Below the pieces are notes generated by a model, which worked only from the letters and a program-made list of their open reading frames with translations, had not been told where the DNA came from and ran no database searches. From assembly GCF_918797505.1 (NCBI RefSeq), contig NC_092800.1, positions 3,782,001 to 3,846,000 on the forward strand: DNA of 64,000 bases, read 5' to 3'. The position numbers and the translations under genes were made by a program. This DNA comes from Bemisia tabaci (Eukaryota > Arthropoda > Insecta > Hemiptera > Aleyrodidae). Shown here in pieces: positions 1-11,772 of the stretch. How positions within the stretch are numbered: position 1 is the stretch's first letter; each line of letters opens with the position of its first letter.

Positions 1-501
1 GATGCCTGGTCTGGTAGTTTCACCGTTGATATTAATAATAACGATGACTCTTGTGCATAACAAAACAAAATATGGAAAAAAACACCCCTTTACGGCAGCT
101 TTTCTTGCTCCTGTATTGGCTTCAACCAGATTATAGATAGAACGAGTCGACTTTAACAAGGTCTAAATTATTGATCACTTCACTTTCAGATCACCCTATG
201 AAAATGTCCCAGCGCCGCTTATCGATCATGACTGGTTTGCATTCAATGGAGTAAAGTTTAAGCAATCCTTGTAATGAGCTTATCAAGTGCAGCTGCGACT
301 TTTCGTTCGAGCATCTGATCATATCAGGAGGATTTTCATAATTTCTGAAAATGCCTCGTACGTTCATACTTGATGTGTAAATTCGTCATGTTGTTTCTCT
401 CAGCTTCCTGAAAACCTATCGCCTTACACACCAACAACATATGTCGAAAGCACCTGCTTCTGAATTATCCTCCAAGATGATATGCGCAATTGCGCACTTT
501 T
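1..501. other. AT-rich stretch with no recognisable gene
   Basis: I see no convincing coding frame, splice-bounded exon or repeat copy here. A small minus-strand frame near the right end runs into the adjoining family C element and is not supported. Confidence 0.4.
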
Positions 502-754
502 CTACAGTGCTAAGTAAGAACGCCGTATGAGCCATCAGGATTTGCCAAATTTCCTTCGACAAATCACGAATTTTCAGGGAAAATGGTGAATATTTCTCTT
601 CCGATTTTCCACAGGATTTAGTTAGCAATTCGATCTAAAAAGTAAGAAAATTTCAAGGGAAATAATTCAAAACTTTCTTCAAAAATAAATATTTCTAAAG
701 GAGAAATTTGGCAACGTTCGAATGCTTCTACGGCGATTTTACTCAGCACGGCAG
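502..754. mobile_element. Family C palindromic MITE, copy 1
   Basis: The left end (CTACAGTGCTAAG) and right end (CTCAGCACGGCAG) are diverged inverted copies of the family terminus CTGCCGTGCTAAGG. The inner pair TTGCCAAATTTCC and GAAATTTGGCAAC is also inverted. TTTT lies on both sides (498-501 and 755-758), which fits the 4-bp duplication seen at other copies. It has no coding capacity, so it would need a transposase supplied in trans. Confidence 0.75.
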
Positions 755-1566
755 TTTTCTCGTCATCTCCATTGTTTGTTTTCCATTCGTGGAGCAGTTT
801 CGTGAGATTTAACTCGAGCCGATTCACATTTTAGAGAACGTGTCGAAACCATCGTCACAGGTGGCGTTTTATCTCGAGGGGTTTTTTCTTTTTGCGAAAA
901 CCACGATACCGACACAACCGATAACTTCAACACTCCAAATTAAGAGCCAATCTTGCAGATATTTCAGCCGGCACTCACCTGCTTGAGAGCATGTTCCAAC
1001 TCGGACGTTATTGAGCGAAAACAGTCTCTTTACACGGAGCATTCCGAAAAAACTCGTAGCTGCTCATTGAATTGTATTATCAGACGCGCGGTTTTTAAAA
1101 TGTCTTCGTGTAGATAGGTCACGTTTGCTTGATATTACTGGTTGTGACCGGTGGCGAGACTGAAGTGGAATTTGTGGACTGTTCGTGTAAGAGTCATATT
1201 TCGCTCGGTTTTTTGTAGTTTTATTTTTATCGATTAGCAAGAATTACGACGAATGGCTTTGCGATGAGTGTCTTCGATAGTGTTCTTTTCTCCGCGCTCA
1301 ATGGAAGTGGCTAGGCAGGCACAAGAACGCAGAATCATACGCGATTGAGAGGCTCTTACGAGTAACCAAAAATAGCATTCATTTTACTGATGAAATTGCA
1401 TGCATTGGTTGGGGTTCAACACAGGATCGAACACGCATAAAGGGGGTAAAAAACAAGGATGGACTAACAACTGCAGCAGCAGAGAGTTATAGAGAAAAAA
1501 GTTCTTGGGCTCCTTGAAGAAAAAAAAAGAGAAAAGAAACCTGCAAAATTGAGAACATAATACGTA
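755..1566. other. Unassigned AT-rich stretch
   Basis: No exon, RNA gene or repeat family member is recognisable. The many TTTTTCTTT-like runs and short frames look like intergenic or intronic DNA. Confidence 0.35.
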
Positions 1567-1805
1567 GTTTCCTCGACGAAGAAACGTAATTCCAATCCAA
1601 AGTTGCAAAATTGATTCAAACAATTAGGCTTTTGGCATGAATAAATTTGAGAAATTTTTGTCTAAAATATCTCTGATTTTCGCATCAAGTCAGAGGAAAA
1701 ATTAGTCAAATTTTCAATTAGGATCCTCCTGATAAAAATGCAATTTACGAGGATAAATTTGGCAACATTGAAGTGTAATCACGTTCTCTCTTGGGAGGAA
1801 CGACG
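1567..1805. repeat. Family D dispersed repeat, copy 1
   Basis: It carries the left motif GAAACGTAATTCCA, then GTTGCAAAATTGA, and the right motif AAATTTGGCAACATTGAAGT, then ACGTTCTCTC. The same order occurs at 11501-11772, 15829-16062 and 20692-20945. The ends are roughly inverted, so this is probably a MITE. No duplication was clear at this copy. Confidence 0.55.
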
Positions 1806-2240
1806 AATAAAAACGAGAACTGTCACGATTTGAGTTTGTCACTTTGCATTCAAAACATTCTTGGAATCCAATCACAACCGAACACGATGTACAACTTACT
1901 TTTCGCGGTTGAGACGAAAAAGGTTATCGAAAGTTCAAAGGTCCTCGATGCCGAGTTCAGTATCAGTAGTTTAATAACCGTGTTGTTTCTGAGCGTTGAT
2001 TTATTTACGACTTTTATCGATTTGTCGTTCACATGGAGCGCTTAAGTTCGTTCTGGAGCAGCGCGTGGACTGAAAAGACAAGTTTTAAGCGACAAAGCGT
2101 TCCTGGTAATAATTTTATTACATTTCAGCCTATGCAATTTACCGGTGAGCCACTGTCACTTCAGGATGTAAAATACTGTTCAAAAAAAAATATTCCAACG
2201 AATAAGGCAATAAAAAAGCTGTGTTTAAGTCCCAACCCAT
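1806..2240. other. Unassigned flank of the foldback element
   Basis: A short plus-strand frame crosses here, but its composition, lack of splice context and overlap with family D give no support for a gene. Confidence 0.3.
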
Positions 2241-3480
2241 AATGAGCTTGTTCAGCAATTCGTAATTCTTGCATTTTTGGAAACTAGAGAGTGCACAGAG
2301 TTCACAGGAATTTTCCCCGATTTTTTTGAGCAATATTAACCCACGAAATACGAGTCCAAAAGTCCGTATTTTGGGCTCCCATTTAAACGCGCGCCGCTTG
2401 GCCCATCTCAAAATGGCGCCCATTTTCTCCGTCCGGCGGTGGCCACACTTTTGACCCGGCGTGCCGGCGAGGTACCTCTGCATGCCTCTGCCGTGTGTGG
2501 GTCGTATAAACAAACGAAGATTGATAACACAAATGATCCAAACAACTCGAAATCTCTTAATTTTAATTAATTTAAACCCATTTTCGACTTCAACCAAGCA
2601 TTTGGCAATAATATTCATCGTATTTTACAGCCAGGAGCCACGGCCTATCGGCTCATTTTAAGGTGCATTCTGAAAATCAGTCTTACAAGTCCAGTGTCCA
2701 AACCCAGACTTTCTTCTTTTACTTTTTTTGACCATTCTCTTTTCATTTTCGCCTCAAATCAAATGTTTTGCAGTTTCTTTGTCTTAAGTATGTGGTCCTG
2801 AATTCATTCAAGAGTTAAAAGTTCACCATTCATTTAGTATTATAGCCTTTTAACCTCTCAAGCTTTACCGATATGATCTCATGCAGTTCGAGGTTTCTTT
2901 GGCCCAAACCAAGTGATTACACATCTGATGTGTGTCTTATGGCTCTTCAAATTCGCAGTTTAGAACTAAATCAGAGACTACAGTTACTTAATCCAGTTCT
3001 GCTCTCTTGCTCAATGTTTGTCATAAGTGTTTGTTCGTGTCTGTTCTTTATAAGTGACCACTGTAGTGCATATACACAGTTATGCTATCGGTACAGGTAT
3101 TATTTCTTGTTTTCTACAGTCAGGACTTTCTCTTAAGCGCAATAATTTACCAAAGAAATTCACCTAGTTGCGTAAATAATTTGGTGTATAGATATTCTGT
3201 TAATGTCTCCTTGCGGTGATTCAAAGTTTCTGAGATCTATCACAAGTGGATTCTGCATTTAGACGGTCACTCTTGTCTGATAAAATTACTGCTCTAGAAG
3301 CTTCAAATTTATACTTTGATCTCTGATTCATCACTAAATGACACTCATGCGGTGTCATTTATCTTTAATCAGTTCAAAGCTATTTCGACAATGAATCATC
3401 AAAGGTCCGATCGAAGAAGGAATTTTCTGGTGAGAGCTGCGACTGAACCGACATCACAACTCTACTATCGAAAGCATCAA
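2241..3480 (+). repeat. Left arm of the foldback element
   Basis: It matches the reverse complement of 4621-5860 almost base for base. Divergence starts near the inner edge, around 3435-3480. It contains a GC-rich, CpG-containing block (about 2390-2500) with GTATAAAC nearby, which could be a promoter remnant. Confidence 0.85.
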
Positions 3481-4620
3481 CCAAGACATGATCATTCGTC
3501 TGGAAGTGGAAATATTTTGCAACTAATCAGCAGGCCGATTATTGAAGGCTTAGAGCAACCTGACAAGACATCAAATTCGAATATATTGCATGGATATGAT
3601 AGGGCTATGTCTTTTCATGTCGGGCTGACATAGTTTCAATAATCGGGCAGCTGGTAGTTTAACAGGTAAGATTTGTAAAGTCACTTAGGTATCACAAGTT
3701 ACATTCGCATCTCTTGTGGTACAGTTTTTGTAAGTATGCTTACCTTTGTGGAGATTAATTGATAACAAAACGAGCATATCAATGTCATAGCCTAACTAGA
3801 AAACCACTAACGTAGATTTACAAAGTTTCAGACTTTCTGTTTCTCTTCGATTATAAAATCATGCAACGAATGTTACAAATGTCATCCCCAGATAACCTTA
3901 ACCATGTTCCTGACTTATACTTATGGGAGGATGTAATTCTATGTCTTTTCAAAATCCTTCCATCCATCTGTACCTGAGAAATTCAGTAAACCAGCCGACT
4001 TTCGGACTTTTAACAAGAATCGTTGGCAACTTTACCATTGAAATGATTCTTAGGTGTTTTTGAACAAAGGGATTTTATTAAAATGTTTGTTGGACAGGTT
4101 TGATTCACCCTGAATTCTTAAATAGAGAGAAAAAAAAAATATTTTCTTCACTCTAGGAAGACATGAAACTGACCAAGCTGTAGGTAAGTAAGTAGTTTTT
4201 GATTACTTCATTCCATGAAATATGATGATCCTTGTTTCTGCAGGAAACACAACATACTAGCAGGAATCCTCAAATAAATTTTCTGTCTTGTACAATATCT
4301 GTTGATACTTAAGTATTTGATGATACCTATGAAGTACAAAATTTCTGAAAAAACCCTGGGAATACCAGCAGAGTCGTCTCCAAATTTTCTCTCAGGAACA
4401 AGACTAAAAATTGTGGAAGTTTCCTAAGAATGCTCTCAAGACAAATTTACGTATTATTCATAGATGAAGTGTAGCCTGCTACATATCATGTCGTATTCCT
4501 CTTCAAATATACATGCAGGTGAGTAGATTTTGAAATTTTGAGCGCACAATTTGCTCATGAAAGAAGCGAGCACTACCATGATTTCCTCTTACCATTACCA
4601 CTTCGATAAATTTTTATAAG
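3481..4620. other. Single-copy centre of the foldback element
   Basis: There is no match between its halves. It holds splice-like signals on the plus strand: ACAG/GTAAGA near 3664, GTAG/GTAAGT near 4182, and TTTCTGCAG near 4236-4244. It also has a small hairpin between ATTATTGAAG (about 3538) and TTTCAATAAT (about 3633). No protein is recognised. Confidence 0.4.
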
Positions 4621-5860
4621 TTGATGCTTTTGAAAGTAGAGTTGTGATGTCGGTTCAGTCGCAGCACTCACCAGAAAATTCCTTCTTCGATCGGACCTTT
4701 GATGATTCATTGTCGAAATAGCTTTGAACTGATTAAAGATAAATGACACCGCATGAGTGTCATTTAGTGATGAATCAGAGATCAAAGTATAAATTTGAAG
4801 CTTCTAGAGCAGTAATTTTATCAGACAAGAGTGACCGTCTAAATGCAGAATCCACTTGTGATAGATCTCAGAAACTTTGAATCACCGCAAGGAGACATTA
4901 ACAGAATATCTATACACCAAATTATTTACGCAACTAGGTGAATTTCTTTGGTAAATTATTGCGCTTAAGAGAAAGTCCTGACTGTAGAAAACAAGAAATA
5001 ATACCTGTACCGATAGCATAACTGTGTATATGCACTACAGTGGTCACTTATAAAGAACAGACACGAACAAACACTTATGACAAACATTGAGCAAGAGAGC
5101 AGAACTGGATTAAGTAACTGTAGTCTCTGATTTAGTTCTAAACTGCGAATTTGAAGAGCCATAAGACACACATCAGATGTGTAATCACTTGGTTTGGGCC
5201 AAAGAAACCTCGAACTGCATGAGATCATATCGGTAAAGCTTGAGAGGTTAAAAGGCTATAATACTAAATGAATGGTGAACTTTTAACTCTTGAATGAATT
5301 CAGGACCACATACTTAAGACAAAGAAACTGCAAAACATTTGATTTGAGGCGAAAATGAAAAGAGAATGGTCAAAAAAAGTAAAAGAAGAAAGTCTGGGTT
5401 TGGACACTGGACTTGTAAGACTGATTTTCAGAATGCACCTTAAAATGAGCCGATAGGCCGTGGCTCCTGGCTGTAAAATACGATGAATATTATTGCCAAA
5501 TGCTTGGTTGAAGTCGAAAATGGGTTTAAATTAATTAAAATTAAGAGATTTCGAGTTGTTTGGATCATTTGTGTTATCAATCTTCGTTTGTTTATACGAC
5601 CCACACACGGCAGAGGCATGCAGAGGTACCTCGCCGGCACGCCGGGTCAAAAGTGTGGCCACCGCCGGACGGAGAAAATGGGCGCCATTTTGAGATGGGC
5701 CAAGCGGCGCGCGTTTAAATGGGAGCCCAAAATACGGACTTTTGGACTCGTATTTCGTGGGTTAATATTGCTCAAAAAAATCGGGGAAAATTCCTGTGAA
5801 CTCTGTGCACTCTCTAGTTTCCAAAAATGCAAGAATTACGAATTGCTGAACAAGCTCATT
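4621..5860 (-). repeat. Right arm of the foldback element
   Basis: This is the inverted partner of the left arm. At the inner edge the left arm reads GGTGAGAGC and this arm reads GGTGAGTGC on the minus strand, one of the few differences seen. Outside the right edge the sequence (ACTCGTAGCA) has no counterpart on the left. Confidence 0.85.
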
Positions 5861-6799
5861 ACTCGTAGCAGCGGACCGATGCAGTGATCAAACAATTAAA
5901 CATTCGTCACAGATCTGATTCAATTTTTTCAAACTAGGGCCTCGGTGGGTCTGACGCAATCCTTCATTCAAAAGTTGGTTTTTACACCAGACATTTTTGA
6001 AGGTAGCATAAAGTTTCATTGAGTTTTTGGTGCGGATTGGGGCAAAAAAGTTTTTTAATCCACTCTTTACTCAATCGCGTGATGAAATGGGGGAAAAAAC
6101 TGAAGGAAAAAAAAACGCAAAAATATGTTGCGAGAGTGCTAAATGTGAATGATGCGTATTCGATTTTTTTGCTCGCTGTTTTCTCTAGGTCGAGCATGAA
6201 TGGAAAAACTTCTGAACGAGTCAACAAGGCTCGAAATATCGCTGACAAAAAAGAACGGCACTGTAATGTGTTCACTTAATTTGAGGAAAATAAGTAAAAT
6301 GTGATTTGGGAGATTTTTGCACACGTAAAATGGTGCGTGAATCCGGTAAACACGGTTGAAATATGTAATGTAAGTGTTTAAGGCTAATTGTTCACATTAG
6401 CTTACACTCACACTATCATGCAGCAAGCGCGTGTTTCTGTTTCGTTCGTTTACATTTAACGGTCTCCTAATCTAACGAAGTTGTTTAAATTGATTATCGG
6501 GGTTATCGAAAAGGCATGTTTAGCCAATTTGCGTGGTTAAAGTATTGAGATCAGGAAATAACAAGTATAGTAAAACGGTACTGGTGAGATTCCTCGAACT
6601 ACGTAAAGCAATAGAATTAATTTCAACAGAGCAAACTTTATTCTTCGCAATTTTTTGTTTCGTTAAGGAAGCGACCTGCAACTTCAAATGAAAATTAAGT
6701 CGTGACAACTAAGGTATAAGTACTTATTATTGATTGACAGGACTAAATACAATTATCATGATACGTTAGATTCCGTAACTACAACTGACAATTTACAAG
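5861..6799. other. Unassigned AT-rich stretch
   Basis: Only short overlapping frames are visible on both strands. I see no repeat family copy and no RNA gene. Confidence 0.3.
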
Positions 6800-7205
6800 G
6801 CATGAGTAGCTTGAGTGGAGGATTTGCGATTTAAGTACTTTTTCGTGCGTAAAATTTCGCGGGAGACCCGATGATGCCACCGATTTTCTCAGAAATCAAC
6901 TTCAAAGCTCAAAAAAAGCTCTTAAAGTTGAGGACGTGATAGAGCGGATATCCAACCCTACCCTGAGAGTCCGCGTCTATGCCTAGTCAAACTCAGCATG
7001 CAAAGATAGGGAGCAAATAGATTAGCAGAGTTACCATATTTTCAGTTTTAGAGTCCTCAAACAAAATGGCAACCCTGTTAATGTATCTGCTCACTATCTT
7101 TCCATAAAGAGTTGGTCTTGATATAGATATGGACTCTCCGGATTGAATGACAAATCCCCTCTATTACTGCCTCAACTTTGACAGCTTTTTATGAGTAGGT
7201 AATCA
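6800..7205. repeat. Family K palindromic element, degraded copy
   Basis: It shares the blocks GATTTGCGATTT, AAGCTCAAAAAAAGCTCTTA, CCTGAGAGTCC and AAAGATAGGGAGCAAATA with the fuller copies at 39034-39541 and 48597-49104. Each block reappears inverted in the second half. This is the most diverged of the three copies and its right end is eroded. Confidence 0.65.
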
Positions 7206-8287
7206 AGTAGTTTTAGCGGCTCTGGTGCTTGCACTAGAGCTGCTATTCCGGACGGTCCCAGCTGGGGAGTATCAATGCAGCATGTTACATTGTAGAGACC
7301 GCGCGTTGGTTGATGGGAATCGGCGCCATTTTCGGCTATGTTCCTTGTCATGACTTTATTTTATTGCATACTGTTTTATTGTTAGTCAATGCTATGTTGT
7401 GTATTGTATTTTTGGAATCATGGTGATACAGTCAACAATTCAAAACTTGTTTGTGCTTTTATCTCGTGATGGAAAAAATGTACTTTACGTTCAAAATTTG
7501 AAAATTTGAATTTTAAAGTTTTCGCGGTTAAGGAAGCTTTAACCACTGGGTTGGAGCTTCCTAGTCATTTACTCGATATCAGCTGATAGCAAACAAAGGT
7601 TACCAGGGAAACCGTAAACGTCTAACAACTATCGTGGCCATTGGGGCGATTATTGAAATGATATCGACTGTATGTCGCCGCTTACGACAGGACATAGCCC
7701 TATCTTAACTGTGTAATATATCGCAATTCGATATTGTTTTGATTTTTAAAAGGAGCAATTCATTCATACAGTTCCGATTAGTTTTGGCGAACGGGCCCTT
7801 AACCTACGGCACTCGGCTCATGGGAATTTTTTAACTCTAAATTTTTTAACCTAACTCTTCCATTCCGGGAACATATTTATTGAAAACGGCGACTTTTTCA
7901 ACAGTCCTATTTTTATCTACAACATCTAAGTGGCCCTTCATAATCATTTAATTTTGGCCCCTGGCCAGAAAAAGGTTCGGAAATTGCAGTGATTTTGCCG
8001 AAAATGCTGAAGTAAGTAAATTTGGGCATTTTTTTTCCTTCTTCAAACTCTGTGGAGAAGCACTTCTCCTCCAGTACATCTATTTTTTTACTTATCTCTC
8101 GCAAGGTACATTTACAGAAGGTGTGTTCCAGTATTAACAGTTCAGATTCGTGGTTTTTTTATTATAACGCTTATTTCGGAAAGCAATTATTACATTGTTC
8201 AATTCTACTGACTTTCAACACTCGATTATACTCCCGGCAAATTCTGCAGCAGCGTTTCAAATGTTGACTCTAATGCTTCCAACAGCC
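7206..8287. other. Unassigned stretch
   Basis: No convincing gene. GCTGAA/GTAAGT near 7999-8004 resembles a splice donor but has no supported exon upstream. Confidence 0.3.
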
Positions 8288-8827
8288 ATCCGATGTCTAA
8301 GGGTTTATCCCTAGATTTAGGGATTTTCCGGAATTTCCAGGGATTTAGGGATTTTTCAGGAAATCTAGGGATTTTTTTTTGATGAGGTAAAGTTACCAAA
8401 AATCAACTTTTTAACCTCAATTCTAGCTTCGACAATCGAAAACATTTTTTCATCTATATTTTGTAGGCCTTTTTGGCAACACTATTTTCCCCGCAAATAA
8501 GCCGGAAATTAAAACGATTGCGTCCTTCGATGTACTTGACATTCAACTGCATTCAACCTGTTAATAATAAGAAATCAACTAATATTCTTTCATTTTATTG
8601 GTCTGGATTAGCACTGCTTTCAGAGAGCGCCAAAATTCAAACGAGCCAATCAGATTTAAATATTGCAAATCGCTACATCGAATGACATCATGATTCTTCG
8701 TTAAAAATGGCGCTTTTTGCAAAATCTAGGGATTTTTTAAGTATATTTGAGCAAATCTGGGGATTTAGGGATTTTTAGCGAAATCTAGGCATTTTTTTTC
8801 TTCCCCGCTAGGGATTTAATATCGGAA
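8288..8827. mobile_element. Family F element with AGGGATTTTT subterminal repeats
   Basis: The left end begins CCGATGTCTAAGG and continues to TATCCCTAG. The right end reads CTAGGGATTTAATATCGG, roughly its inverse. Both margins are filled with repeats of AAATCTAGGGATTTTT. It resembles family E in style but does not share its ends. The interior shows no coding capacity. Confidence 0.45.
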
Positions 8828-9546
8828 GACTGGCTTCCAGTATCGTAGCGTTGATCGTCGCTGATGTCGAAATGGAACCTAATGCCGGACTTACTGTAAC
8901 ACCTCCATTCCTCAATTCCGGTGAGGAATACGTCTCTACCCTTAACTCAATATAAATATACAAATTGATAAGTGAGTGCTTTAGTCTCCTGAAAACAGAA
9001 TTGCGAAACTTAAAATTGGAGAAAAATGATGAGTAAATGAAAAAATGGAACCAATTGATGGGATATGTCGCATGCCATTCTGACACAAAATATGGCGTCT
9101 ATCGAATCACCTTAACTAAATAAAATAACCAAATTTTCAACTCTCAAACTATCAACTATCAACTATCAAATTTCAAACTATCAAAATTTCCAACAATGAC
9201 AAAAATGATTGTAATATACCTATAATGTAATGAAATATACACGCTCTAATCATTTAATTTGTATTACCTTTATGTTATGTACCTACATGTTATACTATTT
9301 TTCTAATAAATTTTGCCAACATGCTTTTCAATTCAGTCTACAACATTTCATTCCGACGTGGCAATAATGATTTATAATGCCCCTAATCCATTAAAATGAA
9401 TTACAATAGTAATGCCGCATTATAATGTCGTATTATACATCGCAACGATTCATGTCCTACTGATTATTGATTATTGTAAGATGAATTCTGTTTTCTCTGA
9501 TTGTATGTTTCATACGTGCGAAGCAAGTACGGGTCACTAGAAACGT
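8828..9546. other. AT-rich stretch with a short CAACTAT-type simple repeat
   Basis: CAACTATCAACTATCAA occurs near 9150-9165 within a looser AT-rich simple repeat. Nothing else is recognised. Confidence 0.35.
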
Positions 9547-9640
9547 GGTTCGTACGGGTGGCTGATGAAATTGATCTTCGAATACCTTTTGATGAGCTAG
9601 GGAAATGGAACCATCTGCATCTCATGGACAATAAATAGTT
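9547..9640 (+). pseudogene. Short inverted duplicate of a transposase fragment
   Basis: About 65 bases (9568-9633) match the reverse complement of about 9839-9905, sharing TTGATCTTCGAATA and TTTTGATGAGCTAG. Read on the plus strand it gives a brief frame with LRIPFDELG, parallel to LRITFDELE in the minus-strand copy next to it. This suggests a partial head-to-head duplication of a decayed transposon. Confidence 0.45.
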
Positions 9641-9679
9641 GCCGTAATTAAGGTCATCCCGTGATTAAGGTGCCGTGAT

Positions 9680-9930
9680 TTAAGTCATAAATTCTTCATC
9701 TAATTCTTGATTCATCTCCAAAATGTCTGCTAAAGCTTTCATGCGCTTCTCCTTGTATGCATGAATGAGCAAATTGGGTATCGAACAAGCGGACACTTTT
9801 TGAAAATTTAGATGATTCTGGACAATATCGTACAGAAGTCCACGAGCTGCAGATAGAACCATTACCTCTAGCTCATCAAAAGTTATTCGAAGATCATTCA
9901 ACAACCTCTTTGACAAGTTGCAAAAACTTT
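9680..9930 (-). pseudogene. Degraded mariner-family transposase fragment
   Basis: The minus-strand frame gives about 85 residues containing LRITFDELE, IVQNHLNFQKVSA, then YKEKRM and an acidic E-L-D-E-E-F stretch. In mariner transposases the second helix-turn-helix is followed by a similar series (L-x-F-x-K-V-x-A, then an H-K-x-x-R-M-like motif, then D-E-F before the first catalytic aspartate). Here a stop falls just before the expected catalytic T-G-D-E motif and no DDE domain follows, so it is dead. A coincidental match is possible because only one region is preserved. Confidence 0.6.
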
Positions 9931-9949
9931 TCGTTAACAATAGTGTCAC

Positions 9950-10404
9950 ACGGTACTAGGAATATTTACTATTTAACGAACCTTATATTTCCCTGACTTA
10001 GTCCTAAATTATAGAAGTATGCGTTACTTTTCCAGCAATCCAAAAAAACAATTATACAAAAAACCAATTCCTACACTTTCAGATATAAAAATGCAAATTT
10101 TTTGCAGCCTCGCTAAACGACTTATCAACCAGAGATTTTTTAGGAAGCGGACCTCCAAAGAGCTTTCAAAATTAAAAGTATACAACAAGTGATAATGCCA
10201 TGTATTCGCCATATCAAAGCCCAATACACATTTATACACCGGCTACGTAAATCTGCTAAGTTACAAAACATGAATCGACAGTTGTCGGATTGTACATAAA
10301 TGACAAAATGTGTCTAGGCCCTCATTCTTGACTACAACTACTGCCCCCAGAGCCGCTCTCCGACGCCAATGCGTTGGAGCTTCCTGCTTGTTTTGAATCC
10401 AGAG
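9950..10404. other. Unassigned stretch
   Basis: A small minus-strand frame near 10024-10239 has no recognisable motif and no splice support. Confidence 0.3.
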
Positions 10405-11012
10405 AAAATCAGTGGCACACCGCACAATCGTATTTCTCGCGAAATTTTTTGAAGGGATCAGAATTTAGCTCGCGAATTCTTGACACATGCAAGAGCTCTA
10501 TTGTAGAAAACAAATTACCTTGTTTTTGGACGCATCTGGACTCGAAATTCATTCAACTTTAATCTCTCTCTATCCCTCCCTTTTCTTTCGATTGGAGCAG
10601 GATGCCTCTTCATGCTCACAAAACTTTTAGCAAATTTTACATAGGAATCAGTACTTAAATCACAAATTCCTGACACATGCAAGAGCTCTATTGTAGACAA
10701 AAATTATTTGTTTTTAGACCCATCTACACTCGAAATATATTTAACTCTTTTACTTCTCTCTTTCCTTCCCTATTTTTCGATTGGAGCAGGATACCTCTTC
10801 ATCCTTACAAAGCTTTTGCAATTTTTACATAGGAATTCAGTACTTAAATCCCAAATTCCTGACACATGCAACAGCTCTATTGTTGACAAAAAAATATATT
10901 GTTTTTAGACCCATCTACACTCGAAATTTATTTAACTCTTTTACTTCTCTCTTTCCCTCCTTTTTTTTCGATTGGAGCAGGGTTCCTCATCGCGCTCACA
11001 AAGCTTTTTGTC
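10405..11012 (+). repeat. Tandem array of ~180-189 bp units derived from family K ends
   Basis: The landmark TGACACATGC recurs at 10491, 10671 and 10860. Each unit runs through a T-rich stretch, TTCGATTGGAGCAGG and TTTTTACATAGGAAT. The first unit is preceded by CAGTGGCAC...TTTCTCGCG, the same order as the right end of K copies (CAGTGGCACCACGTG, TTTCTCGCGAAC, ACATAAGAATCA, CACACATGCAA). The array therefore seems to have arisen by tandem amplification of a K terminus. Confidence 0.7.
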
Positions 11013-11500
11013 GAGTTACCTCCGTAGACGGAGCATCAGAGGACTTCAGACAAATCGTCGCTCCTCTAGCGTAACACGTATCTCGATTTCCACATAAGCT
11101 CCAGAAAGCATTGATTTATATGTAAAACAAGGCTCACGTTGAGATTGAGATACGCCCTTTGAGGTTCGACGAAATGCAAGAGCATCTCCATACCGCAGAT
11201 TCACTCTACTCGGATCCTTCACGGAATGCTAAGCACAGATGTAAGAGAATATTTCACTTAATAGAAAAAGGGCCGAGGGAGGGGGAGGGGGCAGGACGGC
11301 GGGGGTGATGAGAAAATCCGGATGCGACTCGAGTCAAACGACACCGGAGAAACAAGCCAATTACGGGACTTCACAATGCGGCTGAAACACAATATCGGGG
11401 GGAGATGGAAGCGCCAAGGGCCGTGGAAGGGGGGGGGGGGGTAGCGAGGAAGGTGGGCTCGCTCCAAGCTCCAAGTTGCCCCTTGCAAGCCCCGCACCCA
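11013..11500. other. GC-rich patch with a 13-base G run
   Basis: A purine-rich block holds G13 at 11429-11441. Open frames here are proline- or glycine-rich artefacts of the homopolymer. No gene is supported. Confidence 0.4.
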
Positions 11501-11772
11501 TACTGCTATACCGCCGGGCTAAGGAAAAACGCCGTAAGAGTTTTGTCATTCCATTCCATAAGATTGGTTCAAATAATTTGATTTTTCACAAAAAAGTATG
11601 CGCGCAATTTTCTTCCAAAATTTTTCGATTTTTGCAAGACATCCGCAGAAAAAAACTGTATCATTTTCAGTTAGAAATTGCCCAAGATTCTACGGGTTAA
11701 CATGCAATTCGTGCAGGAAAATTTGGCAAAGTTGAAATTCAGTTACGTTCTTTCGTGAGAGAAACGGTGAGT
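11501..11772. repeat. Chimeric family C/D repeat
   Basis: The left end reads CCGGGCTAAGGAAAAACGCC, a family C terminus. From CATTCCATAAGATTGG onwards it follows family D, ending with GTTACGTTCTTTCG. C and D may therefore be one divergent superfamily, or this copy may be recombinant. Confidence 0.5.

Larger units (their letters stand above)
2241..5860. mobile_element. 3.6 kb foldback element with 1.24 kb inverted arms
   Basis: Positions x and 8101-x are complementary from the outer edge for about 1,240 bases on each side, around an unmatched centre of about 1,140 bases. Long stretches give identical translations on opposite strands (for example 2873-3136 plus and 4965-5228 minus), so arm identity is close to 100 percent. 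It could be a foldback transposon or a young inverted duplication. No transposase domain was recognised and no clear target-site duplication flanks it. The outer parts of the arms hold a GC-rich block. Confidence 0.85.

Noticed and set aside
2873..5228. Identical 87-codon frames on opposite strands
   Set aside because: They are mirror copies in the foldback arms with no recognised domain. I treat them as evidence of arm identity, not as genes.
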